Positions 8,046 through 14,453 of a stretch of 39,056 nucleotides of DNA are shown in pieces. A program made the position numbers and the translations under genes. Every line of letters starts with the position of its first letter. The stretch's first letter is position 1. The DNA comes from Ruminococcus sp. (GTDB lineage: Bacteria; Bacillota_A; Clostridia; Oscillospirales; Ruminococcaceae), in the NCBI RefSeq assembly GCF_024684275.1, contig NZ_JAIKXF010000068.1, positions 1 to 39,056 of the forward strand, given 5' to 3'. The notes beneath the pieces were generated by a model that worked only from the letters and a program-made list of their open reading frames with translations, was not told where the DNA came from and did not search any database.

Positions 8046-9437
8046 ATGCTTACAGGCACTCCCTTTATACCAGAGACTATCACGGTACATCTTGGCTTCC
8101 CTGACTCAAACGCTCCCGACGTGGTGGTGGACTTCGCTTCTTATGTCAAGAATGTGGCTTCAAGCGAGATATATCCCACATGGAACGTCAGTGCCCTGCG
8201 CGCCAATATATACGCCATAGTTTCCTTTGCCTTGAACCGTATCTATACGGAGTGGTACCGCTCACGAGGGTATAGCTTTGATATTACCTCTACTACTCAG
8301 TTCGACCAGAAATTCATCAACGGTCGGGAGTACTTCGAGAACATCAGCTACCTTGTTGATGAGCTGTTCAATGATTACGTAAGGCGTCAGGGCAGCGTTG
8401 AGCCTCTTTTCACGGCGTTCTGCAACGGTACTACAACCACCTGTGACGGACTGTCACAATGGGGCACTCAGTATCTTGCAGAGAGAGGCTACAATTCACT
8501 GGAAATACTGAAATACTACTATGGGGAAGATATTGAGATAGTACAGAATGCTCCCGTAAGGTCGGCAATGCCCTCATACGGCGGCTTAGAGCTCAGAAAC
8601 GGTTCATTCGGCAACGATGTGAAGTACGTGCAGGTATGGCTTAACCGTATCTCGCGGAATTTCCCGGCTATACCAAAAATACCTTCCGCAGACGGAGTAT
8701 TCGATGCGGCAACCGAGGCGGCAGTAAGGAAGTTTCAGCAGGTATTCGGTCTTGAGGTCACAGGCGTTGTAGATGCGGCGACGTGGTACAAAATAACCTA
8801 TATATTCACCAGCGTCAAACGCCTTGCGGAGCTGGACTCCGAGGGTATTCGCTTTGAGGAAATATCTCCGCAGTTCAAGGAAGTGCTAAGTATCGGTATG
8901 CAGTCTATCGAGGTCAGTATGCTGCAGTACTACCTTGCGGTCATCGGTGCGTATTACGAAGCGGTCATGCCTGTGGAGATAACAGGCTACTTCGGCGAGC
9001 AGACAGAGCGTTCGGTCAAGTCATTTCAGCGTGTATTCGGACTGCCCCAGACAGGAGTTGTTGACAGAGTTACGCGGAACGACCTCTACCGCGCATATCA
9101 GGGCATAGTGGAGAGCGTTCCGCCGCAGTATACCTACGTGGCGCTTTATCCCAACACAGTTCTCCGCGAGGGCGCAAGCGGCGAGTCAGTGAAGCTGATA
9201 CAGCAGTACCTAACCTATATCAGCAGGAGCTATCCCAATATCCCTGCGGTAAGTGATACGGGTTATTTCGGTCCTCTTACAAGGCAGTCCGTGACGGCTT
9301 TTCAGCGCCAGTTCGGCATTGATCCTTCGGGTATCGTGGGAGCTGTCACATGGGACAGGATAGCAGGCGTCTATTCCGACCTGCGCTACGGCTTCGACAA
9401 GCGTCCCTACCAGAACCCGGGCTACACTATTAAGTAG
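8046..9437 (+). CDS. SpoIID-like domain fused to three peptidoglycan-binding repeats
   Basis: A 463-residue protein. Residues 29-165 resemble the SpoIID/LytB lytic transglycosylase domain. ASYVKNVASSEIYPTW followed by ALRANIYAIVSFALNRIY matches the SpoIID pattern 'YV.GV...E.p...e.LkAQAvaArtYa', with E41 at the catalytic Glu position. GLSQWGTQYLAERGYNSLEI (135-154) matches the SpoIID C-terminal 'G.SQWGA..MA..G....eIL..YY'. Three PG_binding_1 repeats follow at about 183-250, 281-348 and 373-440, each with 'G.F...T..aV..FQ..fGl...G.v'. No signal peptide is seen. The stop codon TAG is the first part of a GTAGGGG hairpin repeat. Domain calls are by motif; glycan cleavage is inferred. Confidence 0.8.
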   Translation: MLTGTPFIPETITVHLGFPDSNAPDVVVDFASYVKNVASSEIYPTWNVSALRANIYAIVSFALNRIYTEWYRSRGYSFDITSTTQFDQKFINGREYFENISYLVDELFNDYVRRQGSVEPLFTAFCNGTTTTCDGLSQWGTQYLAERGYNSLEILKYYYGEDIEIVQNAPVRSAMPSYGGLELRNGSFGNDVKYVQVWLNRISRNFPAIPKIPSADGVFDAATEAAVRKFQQVFGLEVTGVVDAATWYKITYIFTSVKRLAELDSEGIRFEEISPQFKEVLSIGMQSIEVSMLQYYLAVIGAYYEAVMPVEITGYFGEQTERSVKSFQRVFGLPQTGVVDRVTRNDLYRAYQGIVESVPPQYTYVALYPNTVLREGASGESVKLIQQYLTYISRSYPNIPAVSDTGYFGPLTRQSVTAFQRQFGIDPSGIVGAVTWDRIAGVYSDLRYGFDKRPYQNPGYTIK

Positions 9438-9457
9438 GGGCGGATATTATCCGCCCG
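9434..9457. repeat. GTAGGGG hairpin overlapping a stop codon
   Basis: GTAGGGGCGGATA is followed by TTATCCGCCCG, giving a GGGCGGATA/TATCCGCCC stem. The TAG at 9435-9437 is the stop codon of the SpoIID-like gene. Confidence 0.75.
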
Positions 9458-9488
9458 CAAGTGATTAGTAAGTAGAAAGTAGTGAGTA

Positions 9489-9515
9489 GTAGGGGACGGC
9501 GTCCTCGACGTCCCG
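9489..9515. repeat. GTAGGGGACG hairpin, copy 1
   Basis: A 27-bp element beginning GTAGGGGACG and ending CGACGTCCCG, with a GGGACG/CGTCCC stem. An identical 27-bp copy is at 21726-21752. It is preceded by AGTAAGTAGAAAGTAGTGAG-type filler. Confidence 0.8.
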
Positions 9516-9528
9516 AGGCTGACGATGA

Positions 9529-9559
9529 TAAAAAAATCTCCCCTCACAGGGAGGGGAGA
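9529..9559 (-). terminator. Terminator of the minus-strand secreted-protein gene
   Basis: TCTCCCCTC (9537-9545) pairs with GAGGGGAGA (9551-9559). On the minus strand it is followed by a run of T. The CTCCCCT stem is shared with the terminators of the three related plus-strand genes. Confidence 0.75.
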
Positions 9560-9575
9560 GAATAAAGAATCATAA

Positions 9576-10115
9576 TTAAAAAAGAGGAATTAAATATCTT
9601 TCCGAATAACGATATCCATCACAAGATGTACAATGGTAATTATGATAGATTACTAAATATTTATGTCCGTTTATTGTTTCTACTGCACTGTTCTGATTTT
9701 TCTCATATGTTTTACAATTGTTGTGATTTTCTCTTACTTTGTGTGTGCGATTTTTATATATCCATTTTTCTCGTTTTTCATCGTTTCGTGAAATTCTTAA
9801 CCACTTGTTACCTTTAGCGTCACTCTTTTCTTCATATACTGGATATTTTGTTCCAGTATATAAACGTTCATCAGGATATATATTATTTCCAAATTTTGGA
9901 GATGACCTAATATAATATTTATCCCCTTTTGTTACGTATACTTCATACTTTGCACCCTCGACCCAATACTGACCTCCAGCTGCATCAGCCTCCATAACAT
10001 TCACTATAGCATTATCCGACTTAGGTGCATTGAGCGATGACGGAACAGTTACCATAGCTGAGAGAGAAACAGCTGCAAGTGCGGTGCAAATTGCTTTTTT
10101 GATAGTGTTTTTCAT
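9576..10115 (-). CDS. Small secreted protein with an SH3b-like domain (cassette member 1)
   Basis: A 179-residue exported protein. It has a signal peptide (about 1-30) and then a linker with APKSDNAIVN, which resembles the propeptide-like motifs of two neighbours. An SH3b-like region (about 55-125) contains KYYIRSSPKFGNNIYPDE and ends near KWIYKN; such domains often bind cell-wall peptides. The tail is His/Tyr-rich with HCTSC. An in-frame start at 10181 would lie upstream of the promoter, so 10115 with AAAGGA is chosen. The gene is much more AT-rich than its neighbours, which suggests transfer or fast turnover. It sits between two peptidoglycan-binding genes of the opposite strand, as if inserted. 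Confidence 0.75.
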   Translation of the reverse strand: MKNTIKKAICTALAAVSLSAMVTVPSSLNAPKSDNAIVNVMEADAAGGQYWVEGAKYEVYVTKGDKYYIRSSPKFGNNIYPDERLYTGTKYPVYEEKSDAKGNKWLRISRNDEKREKWIYKNRTHKVRENHNNCKTYEKNQNSAVETINGHKYLVIYHNYHCTSCDGYRYSERYLIPLF

Positions 10116-10141
10116 TTGTATCATTCCTTTTTTGATATTTA

Positions 10142-10198
10142 AGGTCAAAGATTTGACCTCGCTTGGAACATTATACAACAATAAAAATAACGTTACAA
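10142..10198 (-). promoter_or_regulatory. Promoter and leader hairpin of cassette member 1
   Basis: On the minus strand TTGTAA (10198-10193), a 17-bp gap and TATAAT (10175-10170) are followed by the perfect dyad AGGTCAAA/TTTGACCT (10159-10142). Next come TAAATAT and AAAGGA. The same order occurs at the three plus-strand cassettes. Confidence 0.7.
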
Positions 10199-10236
10199 GT
10201 CAAATATTGCTAAATAATTGAACAGGAGATGATTTC

Positions 10237-10743
10237 TTGCCATACACAGAACAGCAGAAAAAAGAACATATCCGTGAGCTCCAGAGCTACCTTTACGCTA
10301 TATCCATGTTCGACAAAAACATACCGCAGGTACTCCCCGACGGAGTATACAACGCTGACACCCGTGCCGCTGTTGAAGCCTTTCAGCGCACCTACGGACT
10401 TCCTGTCACAGGTGATACCGACTCAGCCACATGGAACAGGATAGCCGCAGTCTACAGAGACTACCTTGACGGCGCTCCTGCGGCGTATCACGCCTTTCCC
10501 TCGCGGAGCTTCACAGCCTGCATGGGGGACAGCGGCGAGGTGGTCTATATCATACAGGCAATGCTGTGGAAAGCCGCGGCGTGGTACGATAATATGCCAA
10601 AGGTCAGCGTCTGCGGAGAGTTTGACGATGCAACAGCGGCGGCAGTCCGCGCCTTTCAGCAGCGCTCGGGACTTCCCGACAGCGGCAATGTAGACTGCCC
10701 TACGTGGAATATGCTGGTGAGATTCTTAGAACTAAGAGCTTAG
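10237..10743 (+). CDS. Protein with two peptidoglycan-binding repeats (TTG start)
   Basis: A 168-residue protein made of two PG_binding_1 repeats: residues about 10-75 with GVYNADTRAAVEAFQRTYGL, and about 95-165 with GEFDDATAAAVRAFQQRSGL. There is no signal peptide. The start is a TTG eight bases after AGGAG; the ATG at 10229 is in another frame. The first repeat resembles repeat 3 of the SpoIID-like protein, including WNRIAAVYRDY against WDRIAGVYSDL. It may therefore be the original downstream partner or a duplicate of that gene, now separated by the minus-strand secreted gene. The last residues (LELRA) and the stop codon are encoded inside an AGAACTAAG repeat. Confidence 0.8.
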   Translation: MPYTEQQKKEHIRELQSYLYAISMFDKNIPQVLPDGVYNADTRAAVEAFQRTYGLPVTGDTDSATWNRIAAVYRDYLDGAPAAYHAFPSRSFTACMGDSGEVVYIIQAMLWKAAAWYDNMPKVSVCGEFDDATAAAVRAFQQRSGLPDSGNVDCPTWNMLVRFLELRA

Positions 10744-10759
10744 AACTTAGAGCTTAGAA
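10727..10759. repeat. AGAACTAAG repeat overlapping a gene end
   Basis: TTAGAACTAAGAGCTTAGAA and a further AGAGCTTAGAA stretch. It supplies the last five codons and the stop codon of the two-repeat peptidoglycan-binding protein. Confidence 0.7.
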
Positions 10760-10818
10760 AAATAACACAGCAATAAACGCACAAAATGTGCAATTATTGC
10801 TGTATATTGCTATAAATA

Positions 10819-10880
10819 TTGACAAATGTTATATTTACTTGTATAATATAACTCATGAAGTCGGCCGGCTTTAAATATTA
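10819..10880 (+). promoter_or_regulatory. Promoter and leader hairpin of cassette member 2
   Basis: TTGACA (10819-10824) and TATAAT (10842-10847) are both perfect, with 17 bp between. The hairpin AAGTCGG/CCGGCTT (10858-10871, one G-T pair) and TAAATATTA follow. The hairpin would begin a few bases from the mRNA 5' end. Confidence 0.8.
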
Positions 10881-10901
10881 ATGCAAAGGATGTAAAAACA
10901 A

Positions 10902-11273
10902 ATGAAAAATGTACTCAAAAAAGTTTCAGCAATCGCATTAGCTTTTACGCTTCTCGGTTCAGGAACAGCAGTCGCAAAAAATGTAAATCCTAAGTTGATA
11001 AACACGATCACAGCAAATGCTGACTATTCAACAAACAGTACATACTATGTTCCGAGCGGAACCAATCTTTATATCAGGACAGGTCCCGGAACTTCATATG
11101 GACACGTTCAAATAAAGTATAAAAATCGTTATTACAATACATTTGTTATGCAGAATCGCACTTTCAATGTTATCCACGTACAGGGAAACTGGGGTTACTC
11201 CACTAATCTTGTAAATGATTGGGGCAGAAAAACCAGCGGTTGGGTAAGTCTTGGTTATTGTAGATACTATTGA
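10902..11273 (+). CDS. Small secreted SH3b-domain protein (cassette member 2)
   Basis: A 123-residue exported protein. It has a signal peptide with a hydrophobic core (SAIALAFTLLGSGTAVA, about 9-25), then the motif NPKLINTITANA, which is shared in form with cassette member 4. The mature part (about 42-123) is an SH3b-like fold with NLYIRTGPGTSYGHV and a C-terminal GWVSLGY, typical of wall-binding or wall-sensing domains. AAAGGA lies 11 bases before the ATG, a spacing conserved in the three plus-strand cassettes. It has its own promoter and terminator. Confidence 0.8.
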   Translation: MKNVLKKVSAIALAFTLLGSGTAVAKNVNPKLINTITANADYSTNSTYYVPSGTNLYIRTGPGTSYGHVQIKYKNRYYNTFVMQNRTFNVIHVQGNWGYSTNLVNDWGRKTSGWVSLGYCRYY

Positions 11274-11284
11274 TTATTTTTAGC

Positions 11285-11316
11285 AGCTTCCCTCGCATGA
11301 GGGGAGCTTTCTTTTG
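11285..11316 (+). terminator. Terminator of cassette member 2
   Basis: AGCTTCCCTC pairs with GAGGGGAGCT (one G-T pair), followed by TTTCTTTT. It belongs to the AGCTCCCCTC terminator type of this cluster. Confidence 0.8.
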
Positions 11317-11378
11317 CCTGCTGCATATTGCAAAGATTGCGTGGGGGTAACATTTTTTGCTCTTTTTAATATATAGTA

Positions 11379-11440
11379 TTGACAAATGATGAAATTAGTT
11401 GTATAATACAACTCATAAAGTTGGCCAACTTTAAATATTA
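11379..11440 (+). promoter_or_regulatory. Promoter and leader hairpin of cassette member 3
   Basis: TTGACA (11379-11384), a 17-bp spacer and TATAAT (11402-11407) precede the perfect palindrome AAAGTTGG/CCAACTTT (11417-11432) and TAAATATTA. Confidence 0.8.
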
Positions 11441-11459
11441 TGTAAAGGACGTAAAACAA

Positions 11460-11672
11460 ATGAAAAAAACTATCAAAAGAGCATTCACAATCATTGCAGC
11501 ATCAGCTACTCTTCTTGTATCAGGAGCATCTATGACAGCAAATGCAGCTCACAATCATTGCTGCTGCTGTGGCACATATACAAGAGTTATCAAATGCCTG
11601 ACAGGTACTCACAATGTTGTTGGCGTATACAGCAAGTGCTGCGGTCACTTACTCTGGACATATACTACATGA
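11460..11672 (+). CDS. Small secreted Cys/His-rich peptide (cassette member 3)
   Basis: A 70-residue precursor. The signal peptide is about residues 1-30, with a likely cut after SMTANAA. The mature peptide is about 40 residues and begins HNHCCCCG. It has seven Cys in all (four in a row, a single one in VIKC, then a KCC pair) and four His. The pattern could bind a metal or form disulfides; I recognise no family. A bacteriocin-like or metal-binding wall peptide are both possible. Its signal peptide resembles the other cassette members, but the PK..NTITA motif is absent. A longer in-frame start at 11379 overlaps the -35 box and is rejected; AAAGGA precedes 11460. Confidence 0.7.
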   Translation: MKKTIKRAFTIIAASATLLVSGASMTANAAHNHCCCCGTYTRVIKCLTGTHNVVGVYSKCCGHLLWTYTT

Positions 11673-11693
11673 TCCGGAAATAGAGCGAGTATT

Positions 11694-11724
11694 GAGCTCC
11701 CCTCAAATGAGGGGAGCTTTTTTT
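11694..11724 (+). terminator. Terminator of cassette member 3
   Basis: AGCTCCCCTC, loop AAAT, GAGGGGAGCT and a run of seven or more T. Confidence 0.88.
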
Positions 11725-11802
11725 ATCTTCTCAAAAGTATATATATTAACCCGTATAAGCATTTCATTATGCTGAAATATAGTATTGTTTTTATATTAGG
11801 TA

Positions 11803-11863
11803 TTGACAAATTTAACTGTATGGTGTATAATATATACATAAAACTGGCCGGTTTTAAATATTA
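11803..11863 (+). promoter_or_regulatory. Promoter and leader hairpin of cassette member 4
   Basis: TTGACA (11803-11808), a 17-bp spacer and TATAAT (11826-11831) precede AAAACTGG/CCGGTTTT (11840-11855, one G-T pair) and TAAATATTA. Confidence 0.8.
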
Positions 11864-11884
11864 TAGTAAAGGATATTAAAAAAA

Positions 11885-12316
11885 ATGAACAACTTAACAA
11901 GAAAAATCGCAGCAGTTGCTATGGCTTTCACTGTACTTGGAACAGGTGCAGCTGTAACTAACACAATCGCTCCAAAGTCAAACAACACAATCACAGCATA
12001 TGCTATCGGCGGAGATCAGAACTATCAGTACTATACAAAGCCTAAGTGTGATCGCGGCTGGAATTATGGCAGATATGTTGGCGTTAGCTCTGGTACTGGT
12101 GTATACTGGATACAGGCTATGCTGAACAAATGGTATAGAAACTCTAGGGATTTTGAAGCTCTTGTAGTAGACGGAAAGTATGGTCAGAAGACAGAGGAAG
12201 CTGTAAAGAGATTCCAGAGATATAATGGACTTACAGCTGATGGTATCTTTGGACCAAACACATATGCTAAGGCAAAGAGTCTCGGATACACACGTGGTTA
12301 TGAGCCAACTTATTAA
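11885..12316 (+). CDS. Small secreted peptidoglycan-binding protein (cassette member 4)
   Basis: A 143-residue exported protein. The signal peptide has the core AAVAMAFTVLGTGAAV (about 9-24), followed by IAPKSNNTITAYA, close to the NPKLINTITANA of member 2. The mature part carries one PG_binding_1 repeat (about 75-140) with VDGKYGQKTEEAVKRFQRYN and GIFGPNT. It is expected to bind the cell wall. AAAGGA lies 11 bases before the ATG. It has its own promoter and terminator, so it is transcribed alone. Confidence 0.82.
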   Translation: MNNLTRKIAAVAMAFTVLGTGAAVTNTIAPKSNNTITAYAIGGDQNYQYYTKPKCDRGWNYGRYVGVSSGTGVYWIQAMLNKWYRNSRDFEALVVDGKYGQKTEEAVKRFQRYNGLTADGIFGPNTYAKAKSLGYTRGYEPTY

Positions 12317-12350
12317 TTATAGTTGATCAAATAATTGAATAACACACACC

Positions 12351-12379
12351 AGCTCCCCTCAAATGAGGGGAGCTTTTTT
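12351..12379 (+). terminator. Terminator of cassette member 4
   Basis: AGCTCCCCTC (12351-12360), loop AAAT, GAGGGGAGCT and TTTTTT. It is almost identical to the terminator at 11694. Confidence 0.88.
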
Positions 12380-12439
12380 ATGTCTGGAAATGGACGGCGC
12401 TATCTACAGAAAAGGGCGGATTATATCCGCACCTGATAT

Positions 12440-12468
12440 TTGACTTTAACGGCGAAGTGTGATATAAT
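12440..12468 (+). promoter_or_regulatory. Promoter of gltX
   Basis: TTGACT (12440-12445) and TATAAT (12463-12468) with a 17-bp spacer; leader of about 50 nt. Confidence 0.8.
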
Positions 12469-12522
12469 AAATTAAATGTGTCTGTCAGTCGGCGGACGGA
12501 ATATTTACAAAGGATTGATAAT

Positions 12523-14163
12523 ATGGATTATAAAGCACTTGCAGACTACCTTTTTCCCGATGTAACGGCAGCTCCCGAGGACATCGAGGCTCGTTTCCCA
12601 GAGAGAGAGCTCCCCGCAGGAGCTAACGTTACCCGTATTGGACCAAGTCCAACAGGTTTCGTACATCTTGGAAACCTCTACAACGCTATCATAGGCGAGC
12701 GTATAGCTCACCAGTCACAGGGCGTTTTCTACCTTAGAATAGAGGATACCGACAACAAGCGCGAGGTTGAGGGTGCTGTTGAGACTGTCATCAACGCTAT
12801 GGACTATTTCGGCGTACACTTTGACGAGGGAGCTACAGCCGAGGGCGACAACGGCAGCTACGGTCCTTACCGTCAGAGACAGCGTAAGGACATCTATCAC
12901 GTGTTTGCAAAGCTCCTTACCGAAAGGGGACTTGCTTACCCCTGCTTTATGACCGCAGAGGAGATAGAGGCTGTCCGCGAGCAGCAGACTGCAAACAAGG
13001 AAAATCCCGGAGTTTACGGTAAGTATGCAAAGTGCCGCGACCTTAGTCTTGACGAGGTAAAGGCTAATATAGAGGCTGGCAGAGAATGGGTGCTCCGTTT
13101 CAGAGGTCAGGAGACAGGCGAGACTATAGCTGTTGAGGACGCTATCCGCGGAAAGCTTGAAATGCCAAGAAACAATATGGATTTTGTACTCCTCAAGAGC
13201 GACGGTATCCCAACATATCACTTCGCACACGTTGTAGACGACCACTTTATGCGTTCAACTCACGTTATCCGCGGCGAGGAGTGGATTTCATCGCTCCCTA
13301 TGCACGTTGAGCTGTTCAATACTCTCGGCTGGAAGCAGCCTGTGTACTGCCATACTGCCACACTTATGAAGATAGACGAGGAAACAGGCGGCAAGCGTAA
13401 GCTCTCAAAGAGAAAGGACCCCGAGCTGGCGCTGTCATACTATCAGCAGGAGGGCATCAGCAGGGACGCTATCTGGGAGTTCCTTCTCACTCTGCTCAAC
13501 TCCAACTATGAGGAGTGGCGTATCGCAAACCCTGAGGCTGATTATCACGATTTCCCGTATACACTGGAGAAGATGTCGGTATCGGGAGCTCTTGTTGACC
13601 TTGACAAGCTCCGCGACATCTCAAAGAACGTTATCTGCCGTATGCCTGCACAGCAGGTCTATGACGGCTGGCTGGAGTGGTGCAGCGAGTATAACGGCGA
13701 TTTCGCAGCTCTTATAAATAAGTATCCCGAGAGAACTCTTGCAGCTCTCAATGTCGGCAGAGGCGGCGCAAAGCCAAGACGTGACATCGAGACATGGAAG
13801 CAGGCCTGCGATTTCATGAGCTTTTACTATGACGAGACCTTTAAGGTCACAGACACTATGCCCGAGGAGTGTGACGAGGCTACGGTAAAGGAATTCTTCG
13901 GAAAGTACCTTGCGTCCTACGACCACAGCGATGACAGTGCGGCATGGTTCGACAAGGTAAAGGCTATCACCGAGGAAATGGGCTTTGCAGTAAAGCCAAA
14001 GGACTACAAGAAGAACCCCGACCAGTATAGGGGAAGCATAGTTCACATCACAAATATGCTCAGAATTGCTCTCACAGGACACGCAAATGCACCCGATATA
14101 TGGGAGGTAAGTCACGTTCTCGGCGAGGAGATAACACGCAGAAGACTTCAGGCTTTTGCCTGA
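12523..14163 (+). CDS. gltX: Glutamyl-tRNA synthetase
   Basis: A 546-residue class I aminoacyl-tRNA synthetase that loads Glu onto tRNA. The HIGH motif appears as HLGN (48-51) in TRIGPSPTGFVHLGN, and the KMSKS motif as KLSKR (293-297). LRIEDTD, a hallmark of the Glu/Gln subgroup, follows the first motif. Length fits the family. The frame is open upstream to a GTG at 12478, but AAAGGA is well placed for the ATG at 12523. No T-box leader is seen. Discrimination between GluRS and a tRNA-Gln misacylating form cannot be made from sequence by eye. Confidence 0.93.
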   Translation: MDYKALADYLFPDVTAAPEDIEARFPERELPAGANVTRIGPSPTGFVHLGNLYNAIIGERIAHQSQGVFYLRIEDTDNKREVEGAVETVINAMDYFGVHFDEGATAEGDNGSYGPYRQRQRKDIYHVFAKLLTERGLAYPCFMTAEEIEAVREQQTANKENPGVYGKYAKCRDLSLDEVKANIEAGREWVLRFRGQETGETIAVEDAIRGKLEMPRNNMDFVLLKSDGIPTYHFAHVVDDHFMRSTHVIRGEEWISSLPMHVELFNTLGWKQPVYCHTATLMKIDEETGGKRKLSKRKDPELALSYYQQEGISRDAIWEFLLTLLNSNYEEWRIANPEADYHDFPYTLEKMSVSGALVDLDKLRDISKNVICRMPAQQVYDGWLEWCSEYNGDFAALINKYPERTLAALNVGRGGAKPRRDIETWKQACDFMSFYYDETFKVTDTMPEECDEATVKEFFGKYLASYDHSDDSAAWFDKVKAITEEMGFAVKPKDYKKNPDQYRGSIVHITNMLRIALTGHANAPDIWEVSHVLGEEITRRRLQAFA

Positions 14164-14178
14164 AAAGCCGTTAGTTTT

Positions 14179-14204
14179 GTAGGGGCGAACAGTGTTCGCC
14201 CGCC
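14179..14204. repeat. GTAGGGGCGAAC hairpin
   Basis: GTAGGGGCGAAC, a short loop, and GTTCGCCC form a GGGCGAAC/GTTCGCCC stem. Same family as 9434, with a different inner arm. Confidence 0.75.
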
Positions 14205-14233
14205 AATAACTCACGAATTATAAATGATGATCT

Positions 14234-14308
14234 GTAGGGGGCGATGCCCACATCGCCCCGTGTTTGAATTATGAATTATAACGGGCTGATGTGGGTGACT
14301 CCCTACAG
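14234..14308. repeat. Pair of GTAGGGG-family hairpins, second inverted and degenerate
   Basis: At 14234-14260 GTAGGGGGCGATG pairs with CATCGCCCC. At 14282-14308 a degenerate reverse copy runs GGGCTGATGTGGG to CTCCCTACAG. AATTATGAATTATAA-type filler lies between them. Confidence 0.65.
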
Positions 14309-14332
14309 TTCCGCGTTAAAAAATTATGTTTT

Positions 14333-14420
14333 GTAGGGGACGTTCTCACCTGTCGGCTCGGTCGGTGTTTCTGCGTTGCAGAGGTGTCCACTGGACACCC
14401 ACACCGTCCTCGACGTCCCA
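14333..14420. repeat. GTAGGGGACG element split by a 62-bp insert
   Basis: The left half GTAGGGGACG (14333-14342) and right half CGTCCTCGACGTCCC (14405-14419) match the intact 27-bp element at 9489. They are separated by 62 bp that contain the perfect palindrome GGTGTCCA C TGGACACC. Confidence 0.6.
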
Positions 14421-14453
14421 CCCGAAATATTAAAGAATAAAGAGGAAAATAAA

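Noticed and set aside
9434..9515. CRISPR array
   Set aside because: The repeats are palindromic, irregularly spaced, differ in sequence and are not separated by unique spacers of constant length. No cas genes are present.
14376..14453. N-terminal extension of the MetRS-like protein
   Set aside because: It is read from a split hairpin repeat and is not MetRS-like. AAAGAGG fits the ATG at 14454.
14164..14453. T-box leader before the MetRS-like gene
   Set aside because: No T-box sequence (TGGNACCGCG-like) or specifier loop is seen; the region is made of intergenic repeats.
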